From positions 1 to 64,000 of the forward strand of contig JAOULX010000009.1 of NCBI GenBank assembly GCA_029881795.1: a stretch of DNA of 64,000 nucleotides. Direction: 5' to 3'. Shown here one piece after another: positions 17,765 through 26,587 of this stretch (positions are counted from its first letter, which is position 1; the number at the start of each line of letters is the position of its first letter). The notes under the pieces were generated by a model that saw only the letters and a list, made by a program, of their open reading frames with translations, searched no databases and was not told where the DNA came from. The DNA is from Gammaproteobacteria bacterium (GTDB lineage: Bacteria > Pseudomonadota > Gammaproteobacteria > SZUA-229). The position numbers were made by a program, and so were the translations under genes.

Positions 17765-18004
17765 CTTACTTTCTTACCATCTGTTATAAGTTTGTTGCCA
17801 ATAATAGGGTCACGTAGCGACTGTTACTGCCGGCTCACAGCAGCAATAAAAGTTGTCATCTAACTGACATTACAGCTATTTCTTTGCGCTTACTGAAGCT
17901 GCACTATTCACAAAGATATTACATTATCACGCCATTTTTCATATTAAAAAGCTCGTAAATATAATATCATCGTTTCTCAATCGCATTAAACTGAATATCA
18001 CCTT

Positions 18005-19153
18005 ATGGATCGCATTAAACTTGCTCATGGCGAGGTAACACTCGGCCAGCCTACTCAATGGTCTATCTATAGTTCCAATGGTCAGTTGCTGCTGCGTCAG
18101 GGCTCCGTTATTTCGCGTCAGGAAGTTCTTGATAAAATTTTCTTACACGATCCGTTTCGCAATGCTGAAATGATTATTAATCAGTCCATAGATGCTGCCA
18201 ACAATCATTTTCAGCTGGCAAAAAACACCCTCAGTAAAAACTATAACCCCTTTAATGAGATTACCCGTTTTTCTACCCGCTATCGCAACATACTAAAAGA
18301 CATTGAAAAACGTGACCCGGTCGTCGCCAAAAAAGTCATGCGGCTGGCAGCCGACATTCAGTCGCTGGTGGCTTTTGATGAAGACGCTTGTCTGGGTGCT
18401 ATCCACTTTTATTATGATCAGACCTATACCGCTTTGCAGCCGATTTACAAGGCGATACTCTGTGAACTAACAGCCACTTTACTGGACTACAACCCGACTC
18501 AGAGACTGAGCCTGCTGGCTGCTGCGATAACGTCCAACATCGGCCTGACCGGCATTCAGGAACAGCTCAACAAACAAAGCATTCCGCTTTCAGAACAGCA
18601 ACAAAAAATCATTCATAATGCACCGGCCAAAGCCGTTGAGTTGCTTAATGACTGCGGCATCAAAGATTCTGTGTGGTTAAAAGCCCTGATTGAAAACCAT
18701 GAAAGAAACGATGGCAATGGCTACCCCTGGGGTTTAACCAGTAAGTATATTGGTGTGTTTGGTAAAATTTTAGGACTGGCCGATACTTATGTTGCGATGA
18801 TCACCAAACGCGCCTATCGCAAGGCCGCGCTGGCCCAGTCTGCGCTCAAAGAAATTTATCAGATGTCGTCTAAAGAAGATGAAACCATCTATCTAAACTT
18901 TATTCGTCAGCTCGGGGCCTATCCTCCCGGTACACTGGTGAAGCTGGCCAATAATGAAACCGCGGTGGTCATTTATCGTGGTTTTGGCAATTCAATTATG
19001 AGCTCTGCCATGAGTATTGCTGATCCCAACGGCAAATATTATGGCAACCCAATTAAACGCGATACCAGTCTCGAAGAATTTAAAGTCAGTAAAATCCATA
19101 TCCCGACCACCAAGCCGGACTTAAACCCGGATGTGCTGTGGTCTTATAAATAA
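18005..19153 (+). CDS. HD-GYP-like protein with degenerate metal site
   Basis: 382 residues. Residues 160-290 resemble the HD-GYP cyclic-di-GMP phosphodiesterase domain: NHERNDGNGYPWGL (231-244) retains the GYP motif and H204 is kept. The defining HD pair is replaced by TSN (176-178 in AITSNIGLTGI), and the later YDAL is YVAM (262-265). With key metal ligands lost, hydrolysis is doubtful; a binding or regulatory role is more likely. The first 150 residues and the last 80 match nothing I recognise. Confidence 0.8.
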   Translation: MDRIKLAHGEVTLGQPTQWSIYSSNGQLLLRQGSVISRQEVLDKIFLHDPFRNAEMIINQSIDAANNHFQLAKNTLSKNYNPFNEITRFSTRYRNILKDIEKRDPVVAKKVMRLAADIQSLVAFDEDACLGAIHFYYDQTYTALQPIYKAILCELTATLLDYNPTQRLSLLAAAITSNIGLTGIQEQLNKQSIPLSEQQQKIIHNAPAKAVELLNDCGIKDSVWLKALIENHERNDGNGYPWGLTSKYIGVFGKILGLADTYVAMITKRAYRKAALAQSALKEIYQMSSKEDETIYLNFIRQLGAYPPGTLVKLANNETAVVIYRGFGNSIMSSAMSIADPNGKYYGNPIKRDTSLEEFKVSKIHIPTTKPDLNPDVLWSYK

Positions 19154-19165
19154 ATCAGGCCTTAC

Positions 19166-19696
19166 TTAGTAATACGAGCCATCGACATTAAGCAGTTTGG
19201 ATAGCTTAAGCAGCTCTTCTTGTCGATAAGCCTGTTGCAGTGGTAGCAACTTTTCGGGCTGGGTATAAATCAGCCGGGTTAAATTCTTATTCCAGTTCTG
19301 CGTTATCTCGATCTTAATCCCGTCTACTGTCCAGTAATGCCTGTTCTCTGATTCAAAATTGCCGTATCTGACCCGTGGCTTTCCATATTTTAACGTCAGC
19401 CGTAACAGCATGCTGCGAAAATAATCATAAGGCAGGTGGTATTCTGCGAAGGCAAATGTAGCAGTGGTTTTCTCATACGCTACAAACAAAAATTTACTTT
19501 GCTTGAAGTTCGATGTCATATCGTAAACATCATACCAGTTATCATCACCGGCCTCTCTGACCACCTCGGCACCACTGTCACGGATCGCCAGGCGCAAATC
19601 AACACGATTGATCTGGTTAATATTGACGCCGAATAATTCAAACGCCATCAGCGGCGCAGGCAGCAGCAGAACAATCACTAGTAAATACTTTTGCAT
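19166..19696 (-). CDS. hypothetical exported protein
   Basis: 176 residues with a signal peptide (MQKYLLVIVLLLPAPLMA, cleavage near 18). The mature part, starting FELFGVNINQINR, contains a strand-rich region and TVDGIKIEITQNWNKNLTRLIYTQP. I do not recognise the family; similar short periplasmic proteins of unknown function occur in gammaproteobacteria. It converges with the HD-GYP-like gene and is divergent from the kinase gene, with 28 bases between starts. Confidence 0.6.
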   Translation of the reverse strand: MQKYLLVIVLLLPAPLMAFELFGVNINQINRVDLRLAIRDSGAEVVREAGDDNWYDVYDMTSNFKQSKFLFVAYEKTTATFAFAEYHLPYDYFRSMLLRLTLKYGKPRVRYGNFESENRHYWTVDGIKIEITQNWNKNLTRLIYTQPEKLLPLQQAYRQEELLKLSKLLNVDGSYY

Positions 19697-19724
19697 CAGA
19701 CGGAGCCTGCTATATAGTTAATAA

Positions 19725-21161
19725 ATGGCGCATTTTCTCGTTATTGATCAGGGCACGCATGCCAGTCGCTGCATAATTTTTAATGCTGCCGGGCAAATAC
19801 AGGCCAAATCTGAACACTCTTTGTCTATTTATCGGCAGGATAACGGATTTATTGAACAAAATGCTGAAGAAATTCTGCATTCTGTACAGCAATGCCTTGA
19901 TCAGCTTCGCTCAGACCCGGCTTTTCCTTTAATCACAGCCGCCGCACTGATCACACAGCGCTCCACCATCGTCGCTTATGAGCAACGCAGTGGCGCTGCG
20001 CTGTCTGCTGCCATTAGCTGGCAGGACACACGGGCAGCCGCCAGCCTGCAACCACTGCACGCTAACGCCGCCGAGATTAAAAGCATCACCGGTCTGGTGA
20101 TCTCGCCGCATTATGGCGCCAGTAAAATCAACTGGTTACTGACTCACAACAAACAGTGCCAGCAGGCCTTGCAAGCTCAGCAGCTGATTATCGCGCCATT
20201 AGCCAGCTATCTGCTGCGACACCTGAGCACGGCCAGCCGGCCACTGATCGACCACGTTAACGCCTCTCGCACCCAACTGTTTGATATCAACACTCTGCAG
20301 TGGTCTCAACGCATGATCAATCAGTTTAAGATTGATCAGAGCTGTCTGCCCGATGTCCGGCCCTGTGTTGATTCTTTTGGCTTGTTAAAACAGGATAATA
20401 TACCGATTAATCTGCTTAACGGTGATCAGAACGCGGCATTATTTGCCAATGCGATGCCGTCTGATGATGCAATACTGGTTAATATCGGCACCGGCGCCTT
20501 TGCTTTGACGCTGACCGCGAAACTTCAGCAGCACCCGAAGCTACTCTGTGGTCTGGCGCTGAGTCAGGCCGGGCAGGCCCGGTATTTGTTAGAGGGCACG
20601 GTCAACGGTGCCGGTGCCGCATTGGATGCGCTGTTCAGTGAAACGGATCAAACTCTGTTATTTAAGCAACTACCGGTATGGCTCGAAACCATTACTGAGC
20701 CTGCGGTTTACATCAACAGCATTAGCGGACTGGGTTCCCCCTGGTGGAACAGCCACATTACGCCGCATTATCTGCAGCGTGCCAGTGATCAAATCGATCT
20801 GCCTGAGCGCGCAGTCAGCGTTATTGAAAGCATTGTATTTTTACTGCAAAACAATATTGAATTGCTGTGCAGCGGCGACAATCGACAAATTATTATTTCC
20901 GGCGGCCTCAGTCGCTTAGATGGACTTTGTCAGAAACTGGCTGATCTGAGTCAGCTTGACGTGCGCCGTTATGACAATACCGAAGCCAGTGCCAGTGGTG
21001 CGGCCTGGATACTGGCGCAATCTGAGGATCAAGAAAACACGCCTTGGCAGCCTGATCTGAAAGCCGACTGTTTTATGCCCGCTAAACAACCGTTACTGCA
21101 TCAGCGTTATCGGTTATTTAAACAGGAATTAAATCGATTGTGTCAGAATGACCACAAATAA
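19725..21161 (+). CDS. FGGY-family kinase, divergent glycerol kinase
   Basis: A 478-residue sugar-kinase-like ATPase. DQGTHASR at 8-15 corresponds to DQGTTSSR of GlpK, followed by GFIEQNAEEI. ISWQDTRAA and GDQNAALFANA, with the catalytic aspartate of the family, are also present, along with NIGTGAFALTL for phosphate binding. Genes for a glycerophosphodiesterase and glycerol-3-phosphate dehydrogenase follow, so glycerol is the likely substrate. The changed N-terminal loop and shorter length leave other polyols possible. Confidence 0.8.
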   Translation: MAHFLVIDQGTHASRCIIFNAAGQIQAKSEHSLSIYRQDNGFIEQNAEEILHSVQQCLDQLRSDPAFPLITAAALITQRSTIVAYEQRSGAALSAAISWQDTRAAASLQPLHANAAEIKSITGLVISPHYGASKINWLLTHNKQCQQALQAQQLIIAPLASYLLRHLSTASRPLIDHVNASRTQLFDINTLQWSQRMINQFKIDQSCLPDVRPCVDSFGLLKQDNIPINLLNGDQNAALFANAMPSDDAILVNIGTGAFALTLTAKLQQHPKLLCGLALSQAGQARYLLEGTVNGAGAALDALFSETDQTLLFKQLPVWLETITEPAVYINSISGLGSPWWNSHITPHYLQRASDQIDLPERAVSVIESIVFLLQNNIELLCSGDNRQIIISGGLSRLDGLCQKLADLSQLDVRRYDNTEASASGAAWILAQSEDQENTPWQPDLKADCFMPAKQPLLHQRYRLFKQELNRLCQNDHK

Positions 21162-21262
21162 ATTGTATGCTGCCAGTTGTCCTAAAGTAGTAACAGCTAC
21201 TTTATATTTTCTGTTAAGTTCTGATCAGAACTAACAAGCGGTTATCACTTAAAGGAATAAAC

Positions 21263-22054
21263 ATGCAGATACCCAGACTGATTGCACACCGTGGCTATTC
21301 ATCACGCTACCCAGAAAATACCCTGGCCAGCCTTGAGGCTGCGCTTGATGCCGGTGCCGTCTACGTCGAATTTGATTTGCAAATGATTGCTGATGATGAC
21401 TTTATTCTGATGCATGATGCGGATTTGCAGCGCTCATCTGGAGTAAAGAAATCACTGTTTTCGCTAACCAGCAGCACAGTACGTCATTTTCAGGCCGACT
21501 ATTACACGGTTTTTAAAAACCAGTTTTCCGGGATAAAAATACCGTTACTAGAGCATGTCATTTCGCTGTTTAAACAGTTTCCAAAAGCCATCGCCATTAT
21601 TGAAATTAAAGAAGACTCTCTCAAAGAGTTTGGCACCGAGCACGTTATGAAAAAACTGCTGCAACGCCTGACGGATCTGCGTGATCGCTGTTATATCATT
21701 TCATTCAGTTATGACGCGATTGCTTATACAAAACAGCACTCTGATTATAAAACCGGTTTTGTTTTGCATAAATACAATGACCATTATCATGCTCTGGCAG
21801 ACCAGCTGGCACCGGATTTACTGCTGTGCAACTACCGCAAACTGCCGGAGCTTAACAGTGCCGGCGAACTGGCAGCTGACGCCTTATGGACAGGCAATTG
21901 GCAATGGGCTCTGTACTTAATTGATAATGCCGAACTGGCATTGTGCTATGCAAAAAACGGTATCGACTTTATCGAAACCGATCACATAGGTTCCTTATTA
22001 CAGCATCAACATCTTAACTCTCAGATCGTAAAACACAATGCCATCAAAAACTGA
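21263..22054 (+). CDS. glycerophosphodiester phosphodiesterase
   Basis: 263 residues of the GDPD TIM barrel: HRG at 9-11, PENT at 17-20, E36 and D38 as metal ligands, and HD at 51-52. It hydrolyses glycerophosphodiesters from phospholipid breakdown to glycerol-3-phosphate and an alcohol. No signal peptide is present, so it resembles cytoplasmic UgpQ. A good ribosome binding site (AAAGGAATAAAC) precedes the ATG. Its end overlaps the dehydrogenase start by 17 bases. Confidence 0.9.
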   Translation: MQIPRLIAHRGYSSRYPENTLASLEAALDAGAVYVEFDLQMIADDDFILMHDADLQRSSGVKKSLFSLTSSTVRHFQADYYTVFKNQFSGIKIPLLEHVISLFKQFPKAIAIIEIKEDSLKEFGTEHVMKKLLQRLTDLRDRCYIISFSYDAIAYTKQHSDYKTGFVLHKYNDHYHALADQLAPDLLLCNYRKLPELNSAGELAADALWTGNWQWALYLIDNAELALCYAKNGIDFIETDHIGSLLQHQHLNSQIVKHNAIKN

Positions 22055-23186
22055 TTATGACCTGATTATAATCGGCGCAGGAATTCACGGCGCTGCAGTT
22101 GCCCGCGCGGCTGTGCATGATGGTTATTCAGTCTGTGTACTGGAGCAATATACAGAGGCCGGACTGGCTACATCTTCCCGCTCCAGCAAATTAATTCACG
22201 GTGGCTTGCGCTATCTTGAAAGTTACCAGTTCAAACTGGTCAGAGACTGTTTAAAAGAACGCCGTATCCTTGCTGCAACCGCAGCTTCACTGGTCAAACT
22301 TTTGCCCTTTTACATACCGGTGTATAAAAACAGTCGCCGCCCTGGCTGGCTAATTCAACTCGGCCTGTTTATATATCAACTGCTCGGTGGCGGGCCATAC
22401 AGAAAATTAAAAAAATCAGAGTGGGAAAAACTCGACGGTCTGTCACAAAAAGACCTGCTCGCGGTTTTCGAATATACCGACGGCCTGACCGATGATAAGA
22501 AACTTACGCAACAAATACTTCAGCGGGCTATCGACAAAGGTCTGCGTTTTTTTACAAACTGTCATGTTGATAAAATTCAGGTTCAGTCTGACACTGTCAC
22601 CGTCAGCACTGACACTCACCCCGACATCAGCTGTCGTATACTGATCAATGCCAGCGGACCGTGGGTAAACCAGTTACTTGCCAGAGTATCCCCTGCGGTC
22701 AGCACACTTGCCGTTGATTTGGTGCAGGGTGCACACATCATTATTCCGAGGACTCTTTCAAAAGGTATTTATTATGTTGAAGCGGACGACGGACGGGTAA
22801 TTTTTGCTATTCCCTGGCAACAGCATTGTCTGCTAGGCACCACAGAAACCGCATTTACCCAGCAGCCTGAGGACTGCAAAGCGCTGGCCTCTGAAATCAA
22901 TTATCTGCTGACTACCTGGAACCGGTATTTTTCCGACCATTTACGCCACGATGATGTACTGCAATCCTTTGCCGGGCTAAGAGTTCTGCCAGCATCCGAT
23001 GACACTGCTTTTAAACGTAAACGTGAAACTGTGTTGCACTGTGACAATGACACCGCACCCCGGATTATTAGCATCTACGGCGGCAAGTTGACCGCGCATC
23101 GTCACACCGCCGAGCTATTAATGTCGATCGTACATCAGCGCTTACCCGGTCACAGTCACACCGATACATCAACACTACCGCTTTAG
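22038..23186 (+). CDS. FAD-dependent glycerol-3-phosphate dehydrogenase, short form
   Basis: 382 residues. The Rossmann loop GAGIHG is at 13-18 and the GlpD hallmark TSSRSSKLIHGGLRYLE at 45-61; FAGLRVLP and YGGKLTAHR close the FAD domain. It oxidises glycerol-3-phosphate to dihydroxyacetone phosphate, passing electrons to quinone. E. coli GlpD has about 500 residues; the C-terminal helical domain is absent here and the frame ends naturally. It overlaps the phosphodiesterase gene and completes a glycerol/phospholipid salvage operon. Confidence 0.85.
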   Translation: MPSKTDYDLIIIGAGIHGAAVARAAVHDGYSVCVLEQYTEAGLATSSRSSKLIHGGLRYLESYQFKLVRDCLKERRILAATAASLVKLLPFYIPVYKNSRRPGWLIQLGLFIYQLLGGGPYRKLKKSEWEKLDGLSQKDLLAVFEYTDGLTDDKKLTQQILQRAIDKGLRFFTNCHVDKIQVQSDTVTVSTDTHPDISCRILINASGPWVNQLLARVSPAVSTLAVDLVQGAHIIIPRTLSKGIYYVEADDGRVIFAIPWQQHCLLGTTETAFTQQPEDCKALASEINYLLTTWNRYFSDHLRHDDVLQSFAGLRVLPASDDTAFKRKRETVLHCDNDTAPRIISIYGGKLTAHRHTAELLMSIVHQRLPGHSHTDTSTLPL

Positions 23187-23851
23187 CCTAAACCAGCAGA
23201 CTCGCTGTCAACTGTTGCAGCGCTGTTAGCGGCATGGCCAAACACTGCAGACAGCGCTCTTAAATCACAACTCAACAGTTTAATATCCAAGCGCCGGTAC
23301 AAAGCTTTATCAGGAACTTGCGCCTCCCTATGAATCACTATCGGAATTTTCAGGCTTTTACAAATTCGCCGGTATAACACCGAATTCATCACCGGAGCCA
23401 AAACGAACAAATACCCACAACGTTTTCTGATCATAAATTCTATCAGTTCAAAAATCATTTTTTTAAGAACATCCTTGCCTCTGTATGTAGGGTCCACTAC
23501 CAACCGTCCTATCTCACCGTAACACGGATGATTAAAATCCTGCGGCAGATAGTTCAATACAGAAAAGCCCGGCTCTTCCATTGGCAAACCCGCTTCATCT
23601 GACCTTTCAGAAAAATTGACACGTGCCCCGGCAACAACCCGGGCATTCTCTCTGACAATATAAACATACTCATCCGTTAATAACTCATCGCATCCTGCTC
23701 TCATATTATTTTCTGCCAGATCAAGATCGAGATCTAATTTATAGTATCGATCAACCAGCTGTGAATACTGCTCCAGATATTCTTTATTGTTTGAAAACTC
23801 ATAGACAACCTTATCGTTAATCAGATTTTTTATATTATACAGTGCTGACAT
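23183..23851 (-). CDS. FeeM / autoinducer-synthase-like N-acyltransferase
   Basis: 222 residues with a GNAT-type fold of the FeeM (N-acyl amino acid synthase) and PEP-CTERM-associated acyltransferase group. Landmarks are YYKLDLDLDLAENNMR near the start, VAGARVNF, CYGEIGRLVVDPTYRGKDV and LFVLAPVMNSVLYRR. Such enzymes use acyl carrier protein thioesters. No exosortase genes are in the window, and the acceptor is unknown. Its end overlaps the convergent dehydrogenase gene by four bases. Confidence 0.7.
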   Translation of the reverse strand: MSALYNIKNLINDKVVYEFSNNKEYLEQYSQLVDRYYKLDLDLDLAENNMRAGCDELLTDEYVYIVRENARVVAGARVNFSERSDEAGLPMEEPGFSVLNYLPQDFNHPCYGEIGRLVVDPTYRGKDVLKKMIFELIEFMIRKRCGYLFVLAPVMNSVLYRRICKSLKIPIVIHREAQVPDKALYRRLDIKLLSCDLRALSAVFGHAANSAATVDSESAGLG

Positions 23852-24369
23852 TACATTTATCCTTTGTCGATTTATATGAAATGAACCAATTGATATTCAG
23901 TTCCGACAAAATCAGCACACAGTGAAGCACTTTCAGCCTGCTTTAAGGCTGCTTTAAGGCTAAAAATATTTATCTAGAAAACAGAGAAGACCGATAGTAC
24001 AAGACGCGTAATAGTCAGCTATCACTGACTACTGCCTGTTACGATCCATCGTGTTAGTTGCTATTTTCTACAACCATAGAGCAGACTATTTCCTGAATAA
24101 TTCATAGCATCTGATCTTACCGGCATTACAGCAGACCCAAGAATATGCCTGCACGGATAACACAAGAGTGACTTTTTTTACTCAGAAAATATTTTCTGTG
24201 TAGAAGTCTTTTGAAATAAATATATAGACTCAAGACAACACACTTTTTACAGCTCTTATCTTCAAATAAGCGCCACTTATCTCTTATACCTACTTTTACA
24301 AAATCGACATACATAGCGCTTTATTTTTCAGATTTTTTTACTATGATGATTTTTTTTCACACTACATTC
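23852..24369. other. AT-rich gene-free stretch
   Basis: More than 500 bases without a convincing gene. It holds a direct repeat of GCTTTAAGGCT near 23939-23961 that could form small hairpins upstream of the acyltransferase gene. A 62-codon minus-strand frame (24126-24314) lacks protein-like composition. The stretch presumably contains the acyltransferase promoter. Confidence 0.4.
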
Positions 24370-24370
24370 G

Positions 24371-24436
24371 CCTCCAACAACCCTGCTGTCATTACCAAAA
24401 TTCCGCCTTTGAGTGGCGAGTGGAGGTGATTTTTTT
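24371..24436 (+). promoter_or_regulatory. structured leader or terminator-like element before the HAD gene
   Basis: CCTCCA (24371-24376) pairs with TGGAGG (24421-24426), enclosing a small hairpin CGCC (24404-24407) / GGCG (24415-24418). A seven-base T run (24430-24436) follows. No plus-strand gene lies upstream, so it may be an attenuator or the 3' end of a small RNA rather than an ordinary gene terminator. Confidence 0.35.
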
Positions 24437-24486
24437 AGCATATTCCAGTATGCTTCGTTTTCATTTAAAACTGACGGTATTTTTTA

Positions 24487-25242
24487 ATGTTAAAAGCACT
24501 CATATTCGACGTCGATGGTACGCTTGCAGACACCGAAAAAGACGGCCACCGCGTGGCCTTTAACGCCGCCTTCAAAGAAGCCGGACTGGACTGGGAATGG
24601 AGTGTGGAACTCTACGACAAACTCTTGGCTGTCACCGGCGGTAAAGAACGCATGAATTATTATCTCGATCATTTCAACACAGAATTTGATCGGCCTGAAA
24701 ATTTACAGGAAATGATTGCCGCTTTACATAATACAAAAACGCGTCATTATACTGAGTTACTGGCGAAGGGAGCGATTCCATTGCGCCCCGGCGTTAAACG
24801 CCTGCTCGATGAAGCGCGTGCGGCCGGTCTGCGTCTGGCCATTGCCACCACCACAACACCGGAAAACGTCACCGCTCTGCTGGAAAACACCCTCGGCAAA
24901 GAATCCATTGACTGGTTTGAAGTGATCGCTGCCGGTGATATCGTGCCCGCTAAAAAACCGGCTGCAGATATTTATGACTGGGCATTAAAAGAAATGCAGC
25001 TGGACGCAGCCGATTGCCTGGCATTTGAAGACTCTGAAAACGGTATCAAGTCTTCTCAGGGTGCTGGCCTGAAAACCATTATCACGGTCAATGATTATAC
25101 CCTTAGCCATGATTTCAGCGGTGCTGCCATTGTGCTCGATAACCTCGGTGAGCCTGATCAGGCTTTCTCGGTTATCAGTGGTGATGGATATGGTAAAAGC
25201 TTTGTAGATCTGGTGTTCTTGTCACAGCTGCACGCCACTTAA
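24487..25242 (+). CDS. HAD-superfamily phosphatase, CbbY-like
   Basis: 251 residues with the HAD nucleophile motif DVDGTLADTE (D8, D10), a cap domain at about 15-90, motif II ATTTTPENV, the lysine motif AKKPAADIYDWAL, and motif III FEDSENG. It closely follows CbbY, which dephosphorylates the Rubisco inhibitor xylulose-1,5-bisphosphate. No Rubisco or Calvin cycle gene is in the window, so the assignment to CbbY rather than another phosphoglucomutase-like HAD rests on sequence alone. It is a single-gene transcript ending in a terminator. Confidence 0.82.
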   Translation: MLKALIFDVDGTLADTEKDGHRVAFNAAFKEAGLDWEWSVELYDKLLAVTGGKERMNYYLDHFNTEFDRPENLQEMIAALHNTKTRHYTELLAKGAIPLRPGVKRLLDEARAAGLRLAIATTTTPENVTALLENTLGKESIDWFEVIAAGDIVPAKKPAADIYDWALKEMQLDAADCLAFEDSENGIKSSQGAGLKTIITVNDYTLSHDFSGAAIVLDNLGEPDQAFSVISGDGYGKSFVDLVFLSQLHAT

Positions 25243-25249
25243 GACACAT

Positions 25250-25276
25250 CAGGCCGCTAACTTCCGGCCTGTTTGT
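25250..25276 (+). terminator. Rho-independent terminator after the CbbY-like gene
   Basis: CAGGCCG (25250-25256) and CGGCCTG (25265-25271) form a perfect GC-rich 7-bp stem with an eight-base loop, followed by TTTGTT, eight bases after the stop. Confidence 0.7.
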
Positions 25277-25302
25277 TCATCGCTAAGCTGACAAACACCA
25301 GC

Positions 25303-25671
25303 TTATTTCTGAGGCATGTATTGTTTTCTGTATGAATGGGTGATCTCGGTGAAGCGGGCTACTGTGTTGGTCAGATTCGCGCGCGGGTACTTACTGCAGC
25401 GATCATCCAGCCACTCTATCATGCCGTCATAATCGGTACTGCCAAAAATATCATAAGTATCTGCAACAATCAGGTTAAAGGCCGTTATGTAGCCAGCCAA
25501 CCACTGCCTGACCTGCAGCTCGCGTTCGCCTCCTGCAGCTCTGGCGCTACTATAAACTGCACAGGATTCACCACCCAGACCATAGGTTGCAAACTGTTGC
25601 CGGTTATCTTTAGCCGTTGCAGTAAAACTGACGACGACCAATGCCAATATTAAAAAATAAGGTTTTATCAT
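25303..25671 (-). CDS. hypothetical exported protein with a cysteine pair
   Basis: 122 residues with a signal peptide (cleavage near residue 20, after ATA). The mature part has two cysteines (GESCAVYSS and DDRCSKYP) and a helical pattern with WLAGYITAFN. This resembles small HdeA/Rap1a-like periplasmic proteins, but I cannot assign a function. It stands alone. Confidence 0.6.
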   Translation of the reverse strand: MIKPYFLILALVVVSFTATAKDNRQQFATYGLGGESCAVYSSARAAGGERELQVRQWLAGYITAFNLIVADTYDIFGSTDYDGMIEWLDDRCSKYPRANLTNTVARFTEITHSYRKQYMPQK

Positions 25672-25954
25672 TATATTCTGCTTCTTTTCTTTTGCACCGA
25701 AGCCGATTGGCCGGCTGATTGTCTAGTATGATAACGATTATAACTCGTCTTAACTATAGCCTAAATATGGCGCATTGCGCTAAATCTTCAGCGGCTTTTT
25801 TGTCATACTGCCAGCCTTAGTTAACACTAAAGACAGCCTATTAATAAGATAATATGCGTTAAATTCGCCATAACTTGTTAGCTCGGCAGTCAAAACAGAA
25901 TTAAAACCTGCATTATCAGGTGCAATTTTTTAGCCATGCTTTAGACTTAAGCCT
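25672..25954. other. divergent intergenic region with two hairpin/T-run elements
   Basis: Between a leftward exported-protein gene and rightward frnE-like gene. GCGC-ATT-GCGC lies at 25770-25780, followed by AGCGGCTTTTTT. A second element is ACCTG (25906-25910) / CAGGT (25917-25921) followed by a T run at 25926-25931, only about 24 bases before the frnE-like ATG. They could mark a small transcript or leader attenuation. Confidence 0.3.
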
Positions 25955-26587
25955 ATGCAAAAGCCCGAACTAAAACTGTCTGTATTTAGTGACTATATCT
26001 GCCCGTTTTGTTATATCGGTCACCACCGTATACAACAATTAAAACAGCAGTATGAGCTTAAAATTAACTGGTGCCTGCTGGAAATTCATCCTGAAACCCC
26101 AGCCGAAGGTATGTCCACCTCTGAACTCGACTATAACGACCAGCAATGGCAGGACATCGTCGCCACACTGAACAACCTGATAGACACCGAGCAGTTAGCG
26201 TTTAAACACGAACATCAGTTCACCACCAATTCACATCAGGCATTACTACTGGCCGAGGCCTGCAAACCCTTAGGGGCAGAGATTTTTTACCGGTTACACA
26301 ACCGTTTGTTCGAGGCTTTTTTTGTCGATATGCTTAACATTGGCGAGCCCAAAGTATTACGTCAGATTGCCCACGAATGCGCGGTGCCCGATGAAACCGT
26401 TGAAGCCGCGCTAAAACCTGACAGCGAATTTGAAAAACACCTGGCACTGTATCTTCAATATGCCCAGCAGGCTCAGATAACAGGCGTGCCAACTACCATT
26501 ATTGGTTCTGAAAAACTGGCCGGTGTTGCGAGCTTGAGCAGCCTGCAAAAAGCAGCTGAAAAAAGTCTTGGAAACAGCGCGAGCTGA
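25955..26587 (+). CDS. DsbA-family oxidoreductase, FrnE/HCCA isomerase-like
   Basis: 210 residues of thioredoxin fold with active site CPFC at 16-19 in DYICPFCYIGH, a helical insertion, and the cis-proline region GVPTTIIG. No signal peptide, so cytoplasmic. FrnE-like proteins act as disulfide oxidoreductases or glutathione-linked isomerases. Its TGA overlaps the next ATG by one base (TGATG). Confidence 0.88.
   Translation: MQKPELKLSVFSDYICPFCYIGHHRIQQLKQQYELKINWCLLEIHPETPAEGMSTSELDYNDQQWQDIVATLNNLIDTEQLAFKHEHQFTTNSHQALLLAEACKPLGAEIFYRLHNRLFEAFFVDMLNIGEPKVLRQIAHECAVPDETVEAALKPDSEFEKHLALYLQYAQQAQITGVPTTIIGSEKLAGVASLSSLQKAAEKSLGNSAS

Noticed and set aside
24126-24314. 62-codon minus-strand frame in the gene-free stretch
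   Set aside because: No ribosome binding site, no recognisable domain, and a composition typical of AT-rich noncoding DNA.
24487-25242. part of a Rubisco operon
   Set aside because: No Calvin cycle gene is adjacent and a terminator follows directly.
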